The notes: generated by a model from the sequence alone, not told the origin. 34,575 nt of DNA from Fulvimonas soli (GCF_003148905.1 NZ_QGHC01000020.1:1-34575); one strand, 5' to 3'. Shown: positions 1-7,808, counted from the first letter of the stretch. Program-made: numbers and translations.

Positions 1-1
1 G

Positions 2-1642
2 GCGGATCAGCAGGAGCTGGGGCAGGTGGCCGGCTACGTGGGCATGCGCTCGGTGGGCGCGTTGGCCGGTTACATGGCCGATCACGCGACGACGGAAGCC
101 GAGCGGAAGGCGTGGAGTGAAGGCGGCACGAACAAGGTGCTGCTGCACGGCCTGGTGGGGGCGGCGACGGCGGCGCTGGGCGGCGGCAACGCGGCGCAAG
201 GCGCCTTGGGCGCCTCCGCCAGCGAAGCAGCCAGCGGGGCGATGGCCGATTACCTCGCCAACCACGGCATCGACCCGAACGGCGCCCAGGGCAAGGTGCT
301 GATGGAACTGGCCAGCACGGTCATCGGCGGCACAGTCGGCGGGGCCAGCGGCGCCTCCACGGCCTTGCAGGGCGAGCAGTACAACCGGCAGTTGCATCCC
401 GATGAAATCAAGATCATCGACGGCCATGCGGAAGATTTCGCCAAAAAGCTCTACGGCGACAATCCGACTCCCGACCAGATCAAAGATGCAGATTCCCGTC
501 TGCTTGCCCAGGCCAACCGTGACGTCAACGGTCATAACGATGGCCTTATGGACGCTGCAGCCGAGAGCTACATCAATGGGTTGACCGCGCAGTACGGCGG
601 CCAGACCTTACCCAGTGGACAACATTATTTCTATGCGCTGGGTGATGACTACTTCAACGACGCGCTCTATGCGGATACGTTGAACACGCCAGGCGGGCAG
701 GCGGCCTATCAATACCAGATCGCCCAGAGCCATGTGGGCGTGCCTTACCCCTATCCTAACGAAGGACAGTTCCATCAGGTGCTTTCGGAGCAGAACGCGC
801 TGACGACGGCGACCAACGCCGGCGCGGCCCTTCAGGCGGGTCTGGTGCTGTGTGGTGCGAGCGATGGCGCGCTCTGCGCTGGTCTTGAGGCGTGGGCGTC
901 GGGAAGTTCGCTGTACGCAGGCGCGAAGCAGATCAAGCAGGGACACAGTACCGGCTGGGTCGGGGTGAGCGGGGGCGTACTTGGCCTGGGAGGACTGGCT
1001 TACGGGAGAATAGTGCCGCTGCTGCCGATAGGTGCGAAAGCCGCCGCGGTCCTCAATGCGGATGGAACGCTCACGCTCGTGGGCGACAGCGGCAGCCTGA
1101 ATGCGGTCAGTGATTTCGAGCAGTTGGCGAAGGGGGTTCCGGTCACGCCGACGCCAGGTGGCTTCATCAATCAAGCGAAAGTCTGCGGCAGCCAGTGTGT
1201 GCTAAACGTCGCCGACGCGCAGGATCAGGCGCTACTGACAAGAATTGCACGGGAAGGCGATCCAACGGGCGGTCTCACCGAGTCGTTGGTCAATTCGGTG
1301 GCGAAGAAGCAGGGCATGAAGGTACTTGACGGTGGCAAGTATGCCGGTAACAAGGGCTTCGATGCGGTACTACAGAACTCGGATGGAACGGTGACGATTC
1401 TGATCGATGCCAAGCAAATGATGAATGGGGCATTCTCGCTTGGCAGGACGGCGGATGATTCTTTGCAGCTTTCAGCAAAGTGGATTGATCAAGTGATGGA
1501 TAAAATAGACGAAACGTCACCTGCCTATAAGGCCATTGAGCAAGCGCGTGACAGCGGTACGTTGAACACGGCTGTCATTGGCGTGAACAAGAAAACTGGG
1601 CAATTGATCGGTGTACCGGTCAATGTACCCTCACCTCATTAG
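2..1642 (+). CDS. CdiA/filamentous haemagglutinin-type exoprotein, C-terminal part with nuclease-like toxin tip (5' end outside window)
   Basis: The frame is open from base 2, so only the C-terminal 546 or so residues of a large two-partner-secreted exoprotein are present. The first part (to about base 460) has the Ala/Gly-rich pattern typical of CdiA/FHA C-terminal regions (HGLVGAATAALGGGNA, MADYLANHG, YNRQLHPDEIK). A middle hydrophobic, Gly-rich stretch (about 950-1060) may be the cytoplasm-entry segment. The last 140 residues look like a separate toxin domain: GFD at 1355-1363 followed by a strand ending ILIDAK (IDAK at 1403-1414) fits the D...(D/E)xK core of PD-(D/E)XK nucleases. No VENN motif was found. 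The tip is visibly less GC-rich than the upstream part, as expected of an exchangeable toxin module. A Shine-Dalgarno-preceded immunity gene follows 14 bp after the TAG. The family call is secure; the nuclease assignment is inference from motif pattern. Confidence 0.85.
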   Translation, partial: ADQQELGQVAGYVGMRSVGALAGYMADHATTEAERKAWSEGGTNKVLLHGLVGAATAALGGGNAAQGALGASASEAASGAMADYLANHGIDPNGAQGKVLMELASTVIGGTVGGASGASTALQGEQYNRQLHPDEIKIIDGHAEDFAKKLYGDNPTPDQIKDADSRLLAQANRDVNGHNDGLMDAAAESYINGLTAQYGGQTLPSGQHYFYALGDDYFNDALYADTLNTPGGQAAYQYQIAQSHVGVPYPYPNEGQFHQVLSEQNALTTATNAGAALQAGLVLCGASDGALCAGLEAWASGSSLYAGAKQIKQGHSTGWVGVSGGVLGLGGLAYGRIVPLLPIGAKAAAVLNADGTLTLVGDSGSLNAVSDFEQLAKGVPVTPTPGGFINQAKVCGSQCVLNVADAQDQALLTRIAREGDPTGGLTESLVNSVAKKQGMKVLDGGKYAGNKGFDAVLQNSDGTVTILIDAKQMMNGAFSLGRTADDSLQLSAKWIDQVMDKIDETSPAYKAIEQARDSGTLNTAVIGVNKKTGQLIGVPVNVPSPH

Positions 1643-1656
1643 ATTAGGATTCAATC

Positions 1657-2478
1657 ATGCCTTTTATTGCTGATTACACATTAAGTGTCGAAAAAGGCCT
1701 TGCACATGTTGGCGGGCATATGGAAAGCCATAAGGAACGTGAGTGCGTAAGATTGGAATATATAAATACCAATACAGGAGATCCGGAAGCTTGTAAGGGT
1801 GGCCTGAGAAAGCTTGCCATTACATCCTCGCTGATGGCTTGGTTTGCTGACCGCGACTTGTCGAAGTGCAAACAGGAAGCTTACATCGCCGGCAAGATTG
1901 ACCGCATCCTTTATCAGAAAGATCCCAATAGGGGTATTTGGGGGGCGCTGTACGAGCGCAACGCCATGCTCTGGCCCCTACTTTCCGACCATTCACAACT
2001 GGTGGCATGGTTCGGCACATTCGATGCTGTTGACCTGAAGCGTGCGAGCAAGGGCGGGACGTTCGAGTTCGAGACTTACCAAGCTAAGCTGGCCCTGCGT
2101 GGGGAGTGGGACAAGCTGCGGGAACGCAGCGAACGCTTTCTGGCCGATGTGCCCAAGCGAATGGCGCGCTTCACGCCGGACAATCGGTTCTATCTGGCGC
2201 TGGCAAAAGGCGATGTGGCTGCCATGGAAAGTGCGTTGGCGGAAATGGTGACGCCGGAAGAACGCAAGTGGCGGAACGAGGATCAGGGCTATACCGGCTG
2301 GTTCATCGTCCAAGAGGCGGTGATCTACGCCAAGATCGCCTGGCGGCATGGTTACGAGGTGACGGTGGACACGCCTTGGATTCCGGCCGAATGGCTGCCG
2401 GTGAAACCGCTTGATGCCTATTACGACCCTTACCCTTTCATGCAGGCTTTCGACATCGACACGCCCATTGCGACGTGA
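1657..2478 (+). CDS. Probable CDI immunity protein, Imm49-like
   Basis: A 273-residue soluble protein with no signal peptide or membrane segment, starting at ATG 1657 after an AGGA ribosome site, 14 bp behind the toxin stop codon. This position is that of a CdiI immunity gene, which neutralises the cognate toxin in the cytoplasm. The sequence is helix-rich with Trp and Tyr scattered through it, and its C-terminal pattern (AKIAWRHGYEVTVDTPWIP, then PLDAYYDPYPF) resembles Imm49-family immunity proteins of polymorphic toxin systems. The first 270 bp are A/T-richer than anything in the 70% GC core, consistent with transfer together with the toxin tip. The immunity role rests on position; the Imm49 label is recalled from family pattern and less certain. 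Confidence 0.72.
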   Translation: MPFIADYTLSVEKGLAHVGGHMESHKERECVRLEYINTNTGDPEACKGGLRKLAITSSLMAWFADRDLSKCKQEAYIAGKIDRILYQKDPNRGIWGALYERNAMLWPLLSDHSQLVAWFGTFDAVDLKRASKGGTFEFETYQAKLALRGEWDKLRERSERFLADVPKRMARFTPDNRFYLALAKGDVAAMESALAEMVTPEERKWRNEDQGYTGWFIVQEAVIYAKIAWRHGYEVTVDTPWIPAEWLPVKPLDAYYDPYPFMQAFDIDTPIAT

Positions 2479-2689
2479 TGGGGTCAGCGCCGACGGCTTC
2501 TACGAGGAGCGCTCGGTGCTGGACCAGATCACGTCGCTGACCGGGCGGCGCTTCCTGAGCGACGCCATCGACGCGCTGGCGCAGCATCGGGCGCTGATGG
2601 ATGCAGGGGTGCAGGTGGCGCAGCAGTTCGACCTGAGCGTGGGCGTGGCGCTGACGCCTGAGCAGATGGCGAGCCGATGCGGAGCATGA
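2479..2689 (+). pseudogene. Displaced internal fragment of a CdiA/FHA gene
   Basis: Just after the immunity gene, in another frame, about 64 codons match a conserved CdiA/FHA block: FYEERSVLDQI, LTGRRFL, HRALMDAGVQVAQQF and GVALTPEQMA, the last ending near 2671. In full-length proteins this block lies well upstream of the toxin tip, so it is out of order here. Homology starts inside the 3' end of the immunity gene region and stops abruptly before the usual continuation, with a TGA at 2687-2689. There is no start codon with a ribosome site of its own. It is best read as debris of a second cdiA copy or orphan module left by recombination. Confidence 0.75.
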
Positions 2690-2693
2690 CCCG

Positions 2694-2720
2694 GTGGCCG
2701 GCGCCACGGTGGCGGCCGGC
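2694..2720. terminator. GC-rich hairpin between CDI debris and ptsI
   Basis: An imperfect inverted repeat (GCCGGCGCCAC against GTGGCGGCCGGC, one bulged base) sits between the CdiA fragment and the 3' end of ptsI. It lacks a T-tract on either strand, so intrinsic termination is only possible, not clear. Confidence 0.3.
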
Positions 2721-2726
2721 AAGCGC

Positions 2727-4454
2727 TCACTCAAGCTTCGCAAGCAACTCCTCCACTTCCTCGTGCGTATGCGCCCGGATCAGCCTGGGCGCCAGCTTGC
2801 GCAGCTCGCCGCGGTCGAGCGAGGCCAGGCGGTCGCGCACGTGCAGGAGCTGGCCGGGGTGCATGCTGAACTCGGTGAGGCCGAGGGCGAGCAGCAGGGC
2901 GGTGAAGCGCACGTCGCCACCGATCTCGCCGCACAGGCTCACCGGCTTGTCAGCGCGGCGGCCGGCGCCGATCACGTGGGAGATCAGCCGCAGCAGCGCC
3001 GGGTGCAGCGGGTTGTAGATGTTGTCCAGCGCGTCGTTGCCGCGGTCGGCGGCGAGCACGTACTGGGCCAGGTCGTTGGTGCCGATGGCGAGGAAGTCGG
3101 CGTGCTCGAGCAGCGCGCGCACGTTGATCGCCGCGGCGGGCACCTCGATCATCGCGCCCAGCGGCAGCTTCTCGGGCAGGTCGACGCTCTCGCGCTTGAG
3201 GTCCTGGCGCGCCAGCTTGAACAGGGTGCGCACGGCGATCAGCTCGTCCGGCACGGTGACCATCGGCACCAGCACGCGCACCGGGCCGTAGCAGGCGGCG
3301 CGCAGGATGGCGCGGATCTGCGTGGTGAACACCGCCGGGTAGCGCAGCGACAGGCGCACGCCGCGCACGCCCAGCGCGGGGTTGTCCTCGCCGCGCAGCA
3401 CCAGGCCGGCGGCGTCGGCCTTGTCGGCGCCCAGGTCGAGCGTGCGGATGGTCACCGGCAGTCCGCCCATGCCCAGCACCAGGTCGCGGTAGGCGATGAA
3501 CTGCTCGTCCTCGCTGGGCAGGCCCTTGCTGCGCAGGAACAGGAACTCGGTACGGTACAGGCCCACGCCGTCGGCGCCGCGCGCGCGCGCCATGGCGATG
3601 TCCGGCGCCATCTCGGCGTTGGCGAGCAGGCGGATCTCCGCGCCGTCGCGGGTGCGGGTGGGCGCGTTGGCGAGCGCGGCGAGCCGGCGGCCCTGCTGCG
3701 CGGCCTCGCGCTGCCAGGCGCGATAGCGCGCCAGGTCCTGCGCGGTGGGATGGACGATGGTCTCGCCGCGCTCGGCGTCGAGCAGGATCAGGTCGTCGTC
3801 GTGGATGGTGGAGAGCGCGTCGCGCGTGCCCACCAGCATCGGCAGGTCCAGGCTGCGCGCGAGGATGGCGCTGTGCGAGTAGGCGCTGCCGGAGCTGGCG
3901 ACCACGCCGAGCAGGCCGTTGCCGGCCAGGTGCGCCATGTCGGCGGGGGCGATGGTGTCGGCGACCAGGATCTCGCCCACGCGCGCGGCGAGCTTGCGCT
4001 CCTCGCGGGTGGTCTGGCGCTGCAGCGCGGAGATCACCCGGTTGATGACCTGGTCGATGTCCTCCTTGCGGCTGCGCAGGTAGGGGTCGTCCATCGCCTC
4101 GAACACCTTGGCGAGGCGGTCGCGCTGCTTCTTGAGGGCGGCGCCGGCGCGGTAGCGGCCGATGCGCACCATGTCGTCCAGGCCCTGCAGCAGCTCGCGG
4201 TCGTCCAGCAGCAGGCTGTGCGCGTCGATGAACTCGTTGACTTCGCGCGCCAGCGCGCCGTGCAGCTTGCCGCGCAGCTCGCGCAGCTCCTGCCGCGCGG
4301 TGTCGAGCGCGCGGTGCAGGTGCTCCAGCTCGGCCTCGACCTCGTCGTCGCCGAGCGGGCGGGTGTCGACCAGGTAGCGGCTGGGCTGCACCAGCCGCGC
4401 GCGGCCGAGCGCCATGCCGCGGGAGGCGGGCGTGCCGGCGAGGATGTGCCTCAT
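2727..4454 (-). CDS. ptsI: Phosphoenolpyruvate-protein phosphotransferase (PTS enzyme I)
   Basis: Enzyme I takes phosphate from phosphoenolpyruvate and passes it to HPr in the cytoplasm. The 575-residue length is normal. The phosphohistidine region reads SAYSHSAILARS with His194, and the C-terminal PEP-binding domain carries the conserved Cys in SLCGEIGGD. The ATG at 4454 (MRHILAGTPASRG) was chosen because it fits family N-termini and has GGGAGG 6 bp upstream; a longer reading from 4529 would run through a repeat. It is the last gene of a minus-strand cluster, 117 bp after ptsH, with a heptamer inverted repeat in the gap. No sugar-specific EIIB or EIIC lies nearby, which suggests a regulatory PTS. 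Confidence 0.95.
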   Translation of the reverse strand: MRHILAGTPASRGMALGRARLVQPSRYLVDTRPLGDDEVEAELEHLHRALDTARQELRELRGKLHGALAREVNEFIDAHSLLLDDRELLQGLDDMVRIGRYRAGAALKKQRDRLAKVFEAMDDPYLRSRKEDIDQVINRVISALQRQTTREERKLAARVGEILVADTIAPADMAHLAGNGLLGVVASSGSAYSHSAILARSLDLPMLVGTRDALSTIHDDDLILLDAERGETIVHPTAQDLARYRAWQREAAQQGRRLAALANAPTRTRDGAEIRLLANAEMAPDIAMARARGADGVGLYRTEFLFLRSKGLPSEDEQFIAYRDLVLGMGGLPVTIRTLDLGADKADAAGLVLRGEDNPALGVRGVRLSLRYPAVFTTQIRAILRAACYGPVRVLVPMVTVPDELIAVRTLFKLARQDLKRESVDLPEKLPLGAMIEVPAAAINVRALLEHADFLAIGTNDLAQYVLAADRGNDALDNIYNPLHPALLRLISHVIGAGRRADKPVSLCGEIGGDVRFTALLLALGLTEFSMHPGQLLHVRDRLASLDRGELRKLAPRLIRAHTHEEVEELLAKLE

Positions 4455-4473
4455 GGGCGGCCTCCCGAAAGGC

Positions 4474-4558
4474 GGGGAACGGGGAACGGGGAACGGGGAA
4501 CGCGGCGCGCCACGCTGCCGGACGGCCACTCGTCCCCCGTTCCCCGTTTCCCGTTCCC
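4474..4558. repeat. Inverted repeat built from GGGGAAC heptamers
   Basis: Four perfect tandem GGGGAAC copies (4474-4501) face a pyrimidine-rich arm (4533-4558) made of GTTCCCC, GTTTCCC and GTTCCC units, separated by a 31 bp GC-rich loop. The two arms can pair to a long hairpin. It fills the ptsH-ptsI gap, so it would be transcribed between two PTS genes if these form one operon. Similar purine-arm/pyrimidine-arm elements built of other words occur at 11753-11888 and 23067-23151. Confidence 0.85.
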
Positions 4559-4571
4559 TACACCGAACATC

Positions 4572-4841
4572 TCACGCTCCCTCGTCGAACTTGCGCGCGA
4601 ACAGGTCGACCACCGCGTTCAGCGCGGCCTCCTCGTCCGGCCCCTCGGCGCGCACGGTCAGCGGCGTGCCCAGGCCGGCGGCCAGCATCATCACGCCCAT
4701 GATGCTCTGCGCGTTCACCTCGCGGCCCTTGCTGGCCAGCCACACGGTGGACTTGAAGCCCTGCACCAGCTGCACCAGCTTGGCCGAGGCGCGGGCGTGC
4801 AGGCCCAGCTTGTTGGAAACGACGATCTCTTGCTCACGCAT
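4572..4841 (-). CDS. ptsH: Phosphocarrier protein HPr
   Basis: HPr relays phosphate from enzyme I to EIIA proteins. The 89-residue protein has the EI-dependent phosphorylation site His15 in GLHARASAKL, and Ser46 in NAQSIMGVMML, the position modified by HPr kinase/phosphorylase, whose gene (hprK) lies in the same cluster. The ATG at 4841 gives the canonical MREQEIVV start; it overlaps the last 8 bp of the EIIA gene, so translation is probably coupled. A longer ORF to 4913 adds residues without family support. Confidence 0.96.
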   Translation of the reverse strand: MREQEIVVSNKLGLHARASAKLVQLVQGFKSTVWLASKGREVNAQSIMGVMMLAAGLGTPLTVRAEGPDEEAALNAVVDLFARKFDEGA

Positions 4842-5226
4842 GGTCGATGAAGATTCCCCCGCGCCCGCCGCTGGCCGCGATCTGCGCCAGTTCGTCGAGC
4901 GGCTTCTCGGCATAGTTGAGCACGCGCAGCAGCATCGGCAGGTTGAGCCCGGACACGCAGTGGATGCGCACCCCCAGGTCGGCCAGCGACAGCCCGATGT
5001 TGCAGGGCGTGGCGCCGTACAGGTCGGCCAGCACCAGCACGCCGTCGCCCTGGTCGAGCGCGCGCGCGTGGCTGGCGGTGAGCGCGCGCATCACGTCCGG
5101 GTCGGCGTTCGGCGGCACCTCCACCGCGTCCACCTGCAGCGGCAGCCGCGGCATCACGTGCTGGGCGGCGGCGACCAGCGCCTTGCCGACCGCCTCGTGG
5201 GTCATCAGCAGCACGCCGACGCTCAC
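4834..5226 (-). CDS. PTS EIIA component, mannose (Man/fructose-sorbose) family
   Basis: A 130-residue single-domain EIIA of the mannose type. His10 in VGVLLMTH is the expected phosphorylation site, and DLYGATPCNI and SGLNLPMLLR match the family core. The start is GTG at 5226 with AGGGGA upstream. With no membrane EIIC in the window, its phosphorylation state probably reports EI/HPr flux rather than driving sugar uptake; in related xanthomonads and beta-proteobacteria the same EIIA-HPr-EI trio sits beside hprK and rapZ. It overlaps ptsH by 8 bp and follows rapZ by 39 bp. Confidence 0.9.
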   Translation of the reverse strand: MSVGVLLMTHEAVGKALVAAAQHVMPRLPLQVDAVEVPPNADPDVMRALTASHARALDQGDGVLVLADLYGATPCNIGLSLADLGVRIHCVSGLNLPMLLRVLNYAEKPLDELAQIAASGGRGGIFIDHA

Positions 5227-5265
5227 GGCCGGTCCCCTGCGTGCGGCGGAACATGCGGCATGGCG

Positions 5266-6171
5266 TTACTCCAGCTCGCGGTGGAAGGTGAGCACGCTTT
5301 CGCGCTGCGCGCGGTAGTGCGCGGCCAGCTTCTCCACCAGGTACACCGAGCGGTGGCGCCCGCCGGTGCAGCCGATGGCGATGGTGACGTAGCTGCGGTC
5401 GTCCTGCTCGAAGCGCGGCAGCCAGGCATCCAGCCAGCGCGCGGTGTCGGCGTAGTACTCGGTCACCAGCGGCTCGGCCTCGAGGAATTCGCGCACCGGC
5501 GCGTCCTTGCCCGACAGCGGGCGCAGCTCGGGCTTCCAGTGCGGGTTGGGCAGGCAGCGCGCGTCGAACACGAAGTCGGCGTCCAGCGGCAGGCCGCGGC
5601 GGAAGGCGAAGGACTGGAACATCAGGGTAAGCCGCGCGGCGGCCTGGGCGTAGCCGGCGGCGACCAGCCGGCGCAGCTGGTGCACGTTGAGTTCGCTGGA
5701 GTCGATCACGCGCTCGGCGATCGCCATCAGCGGGCGCAGCAGGCGGCGCTCGTTGGCGATCGCGTCGGCCAGCGACACGCCGCGCAGCGCCAGCGGGTGG
5801 CGCCGGCGCGTCTCCGAATAGCGCTTGATCAGCACGTCGTCGCGGCAGTCGAGGAAGATCAGGTGCACCTGCACGCCGCTGGCGGCCAGCTCGGAGAGCA
5901 CCACCGGCATCTGCTCGAGGTCCTCGCCCGGGTTGCGCACGTCCACGCCCACCGCGATGCGGCGCTGGCGGCCGCCGTGGTTCTTCAGCACCGCCGGCAC
6001 CAGTTGCGGCAGCAGGCCGGTGGGCAGGTTGTCCACGCAGTAGAACTCCAGGTCCTCCAGCGCGCGCAGCGCCACCGTCTTGCCGCCGCCGGACATGCCG
6101 GTGAGCACCACCAGGTGTACGGCGTCCGGGTCGAGCGTGGGCAGGGTCGTCGCGGGTGCGGGTTCGCTCAT
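5266..6171 (-). CDS. rapZ: RNase adapter protein RapZ (P-loop protein)
   Basis: A 301-residue RapZ/YvcJ family protein. The Walker A motif GMSGGGKT is at residues 25-32, the family marker FYCVDNLP follows, and the conserved C-terminal half contains AIGCTGGRHRSVYLVEKL. In Escherichia coli RapZ binds GlmZ and GlcN6P to control amino-sugar synthesis, a natural link to the cell-wall genes of this window; whether GlmZ-like RNAs exist here is unknown. The ATG at 6171 lies 4 bp after the hprK stop, so the two are co-translated or at least co-transcribed. Confidence 0.94.
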   Translation of the reverse strand: MSEPAPATTLPTLDPDAVHLVVLTGMSGGGKTVALRALEDLEFYCVDNLPTGLLPQLVPAVLKNHGGRQRRIAVGVDVRNPGEDLEQMPVVLSELAASGVQVHLIFLDCRDDVLIKRYSETRRRHPLALRGVSLADAIANERRLLRPLMAIAERVIDSSELNVHQLRRLVAAGYAQAAARLTLMFQSFAFRRGLPLDADFVFDARCLPNPHWKPELRPLSGKDAPVREFLEAEPLVTEYYADTARWLDAWLPRFEQDDRSYVTIAIGCTGGRHRSVYLVEKLAAHYRAQRESVLTFHRELE

Positions 6172-6175
6172 GGGA

Positions 6176-7126
6176 TCACCAGGGCGGGAGCCGGCGCATC
6201 TGGTGCGCCTGGCGGTCGATGAAGGTCTGCGCGGGGTCGATGCCCTTGCTCTTGAGCACGTGGCTGCGCACCGCCGCCTCGACCAGCACCGCGAGGTTGC
6301 GGCCCGGCGCCACCGGAATGGTGATCATCGGCACCTGCACTTCCAGGATCTCGCGGTGGCCGGTGTCGCCGGTGAGGCGGGTGAGCGCGTCGATGTCCTC
6401 GCCGTCGCGCAGCGGCTTCAGGTGCACCACCAGGCGCAGGTACTTGGACGGCTTCACCGCGGTGTGGCCGAACATCTCGCGCACGTTGAGCACGCCCAGG
6501 CCGCGCACTTCCAGCAGGTCCTGCAGCAGTTCGGGGCAGGTGCCGTCGATCACGTCCGGGGCGATCAGGGTGAACTCGGTGGCGTCGTCGGCGACCAGCC
6601 GGTGGCCGCGGCTGATCAGGTCCAGCGCCAGCTCGCTCTTGCCCGAGCCGGACTCGCCGGTGATCAGCACGCCGATCGAGAACACCTCCAGGAACACCCC
6701 GTGCAGGGTGATCCGCGGCGCCAGCATGCGCGCCAGGTGGTACTGCATCCAGGTCAGCAGCTCGTGGCCGCGCTTGGAGCTGATCCACAGCGGGGTGTTG
6801 GTCTCCTCGGCCACCTCGCGCAGGTCGGAGGGGATCGGCTGGTCCTTGGTGACGATCAGCGCCACCGGCTGGTAGGCGGCGATCTTGTTGATGGTGTCCC
6901 AGCGCTGGCGCGAGTCGAGGCTGTCGAGGTAGTTGAGCTCCTCGGTGCCGATGATCTGCACCTTGTTGGGGTAGATCACGTTGAGGTAGCCGATCAGCGA
7001 GGGGCGGCGCGAGGTGGTGGCGCCGCGCTCGAGCACCCGCCCCTCGCCGCGCATGCCCGAGACCCAGCGCAGCGCCATGCGCTCGTGGACGCCGTCGAAC
7101 AGTTGTCGTGCGGTGAGCCGGTCCAA
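6176..7126 (-). CDS. hprK: HPr kinase/phosphorylase
   Basis: Bifunctional enzyme that phosphorylates and dephosphorylates HPr at Ser46. With a TTG start at 7126 (preceded by AGAGGA at 8 bp) the protein has 316 residues, the usual length; a longer frame to 7252 would run into a repeat and adds a low-complexity leader. Walker A GESGSGKS is at residues 157-164, followed by the family-specific [13 protein letters not shown] and [13 protein letters not shown] signature. It precedes rapZ by 4 bp. The matching target Ser46 is present in the HPr encoded 1.3 kb away, so the regulatory pair looks intact. Confidence 0.94.
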   Translation of the reverse strand: MDRLTARQLFDGVHERMALRWVSGMRGEGRVLERGATTSRRPSLIGYLNVIYPNKVQIIGTEELNYLDSLDSRQRWDTINKIAAYQPVALIVTKDQPIPSDLREVAEETNTPLWISSKRGHELLTWMQYHLARMLAPRITLHGVFLEVFSIGVLITGESGSGKSELALDLISRGHRLVADDATEFTLIAPDVIDGTCPELLQDLLEVRGLGVLNVREMFGHTAVKPSKYLRLVVHLKPLRDGEDIDALTRLTGDTGHREILEVQVPMITIPVAPGRNLAVLVEAAVRSHVLKSKGIDPAQTFIDRQAHQMRRLPPW

Positions 7127-7225
7127 GCTGCCGTTCCTCTGCCGGTGGTGGCGGACCCGTCCATTGTGCCAGTTCGCCCGGGGGTGCGCCGCAGCGCAGC
7201 ATGGCGGGGCGCGGGGCGGGCGGGG

Positions 7226-7292
7226 GATCGCGGCCGGAGGCCGCTCCCACAAGGCCGCCGCGAGCCTGTGGGAGCGGCCTCCGGCCGCGATC
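7226..7292. repeat. REP-type palindrome, 26 bp perfect arms
   Basis: The arms 7226-7251 and 7267-7292 (beginning GATCGCGGCCGGAGGCCGC) are exact reverse complements, with a 15 bp loop. It lies between hpf and hprK. A second copy with shorter arms is at 26473-26539. The same word is common in intergenic regions of xanthomonads as I recall them. Confidence 0.9.
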
Positions 7293-7305
7293 CGGGCAGG
7301 CCCGC

Positions 7306-7338
7306 AAACGGAAGACCCGCCATGGCGGCGGGTCTTCC
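7306..7338 (-). terminator. Intrinsic terminator after hpf
   Basis: On the minus strand GGAAGACCCGCC pairs perfectly with GGCGGGTCTTCC around a 5-base loop and is followed by GTTTG, 22 bp beyond the hpf stop. The U-tract is short. Together with the REP element it may uncouple hpf from hprK. Confidence 0.65.
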
Positions 7339-7360
7339 GGGTCTGTCCTGGCGGCGCCGT

Positions 7361-7684
7361 TCAGCCGTACTGGCGCTCCTGGCGCACCTCGCGCTGGTGC
7401 TTGTCGCACAGCTTGTCGCGGTGCTTGCGCAGCTGGGCGACCAGCTTGTCGAACAGCACGTCGATGGAGGCATACATGTCGGCCTCGGCGGCCTCGGCGT
7501 GCAGGGTGGCGCCGTTGACCGCGAGCGTGCCCTCGGCGCGCTGCTGCAGCTTGTCCACGGACAGCACGATGGAGAGGCCGAGGCACTTGTCGTCGAGGCG
7601 GGTCAGCCGGTCGAGCTTGCTGGTGGCGTGGTCGCGCAGGGCGGGCGTGACTTCGATCTGCTGGCCGCTGAGTTGGAATTGCAT
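7361..7684 (-). CDS. hpf: Short-form ribosome hibernation promoting factor
   Basis: A 107-residue HPF/RaiA family protein that binds the 30S decoding region and promotes ribosome dimerisation in stationary phase. The start MQFQLSGQQIEVTPALRD is the family N-terminus, and AAEADMYASIDVLFDKLVAQLRKHRDK is split between core and second helix as usual; no long C-terminal domain is present. ATG 7684 has a strong AGAGGAGG ribosome site. It lies directly downstream of rpoN, the same order as in enterobacteria, but ptsN, which normally follows, is absent here. Confidence 0.95.
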   Translation of the reverse strand: MQFQLSGQQIEVTPALRDHATSKLDRLTRLDDKCLGLSIVLSVDKLQQRAEGTLAVNGATLHAEAAEADMYASIDVLFDKLVAQLRKHRDKLCDKHQREVRQERQYG

Positions 7685-7808
7685 GGTGCGCCTCCTCTGG
7701 TACGGGCCGCCCGGCGGGCGGCGGGTCGATGCGCCGCCGACCGGCAGGCGCATCCGTCAGTCATCTGTGTGTATGGGGATCGCTGCCGCCGCCGCAAGTT
7801 CCGCGCGC

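Noticed and set aside
2411-2478. ATG 2411 as start of a real gene covering the CdiA fragment
   Set aside because: It lies inside the immunity gene, has no ribosome site, and the first 22 codons have no similarity to CdiA.
4474-4558. Tandem heptamers as a CRISPR array
   Set aside because: Units are 7 bp with no spacers and the second half is inverted.
2694-4850. A 718-codon plus-strand open frame across ptsI and ptsH
   Set aside because: It is antisense to two certain genes, rich in His/Arg/Gln/Ala low-complexity runs typical of reverse frames in GC-rich DNA.
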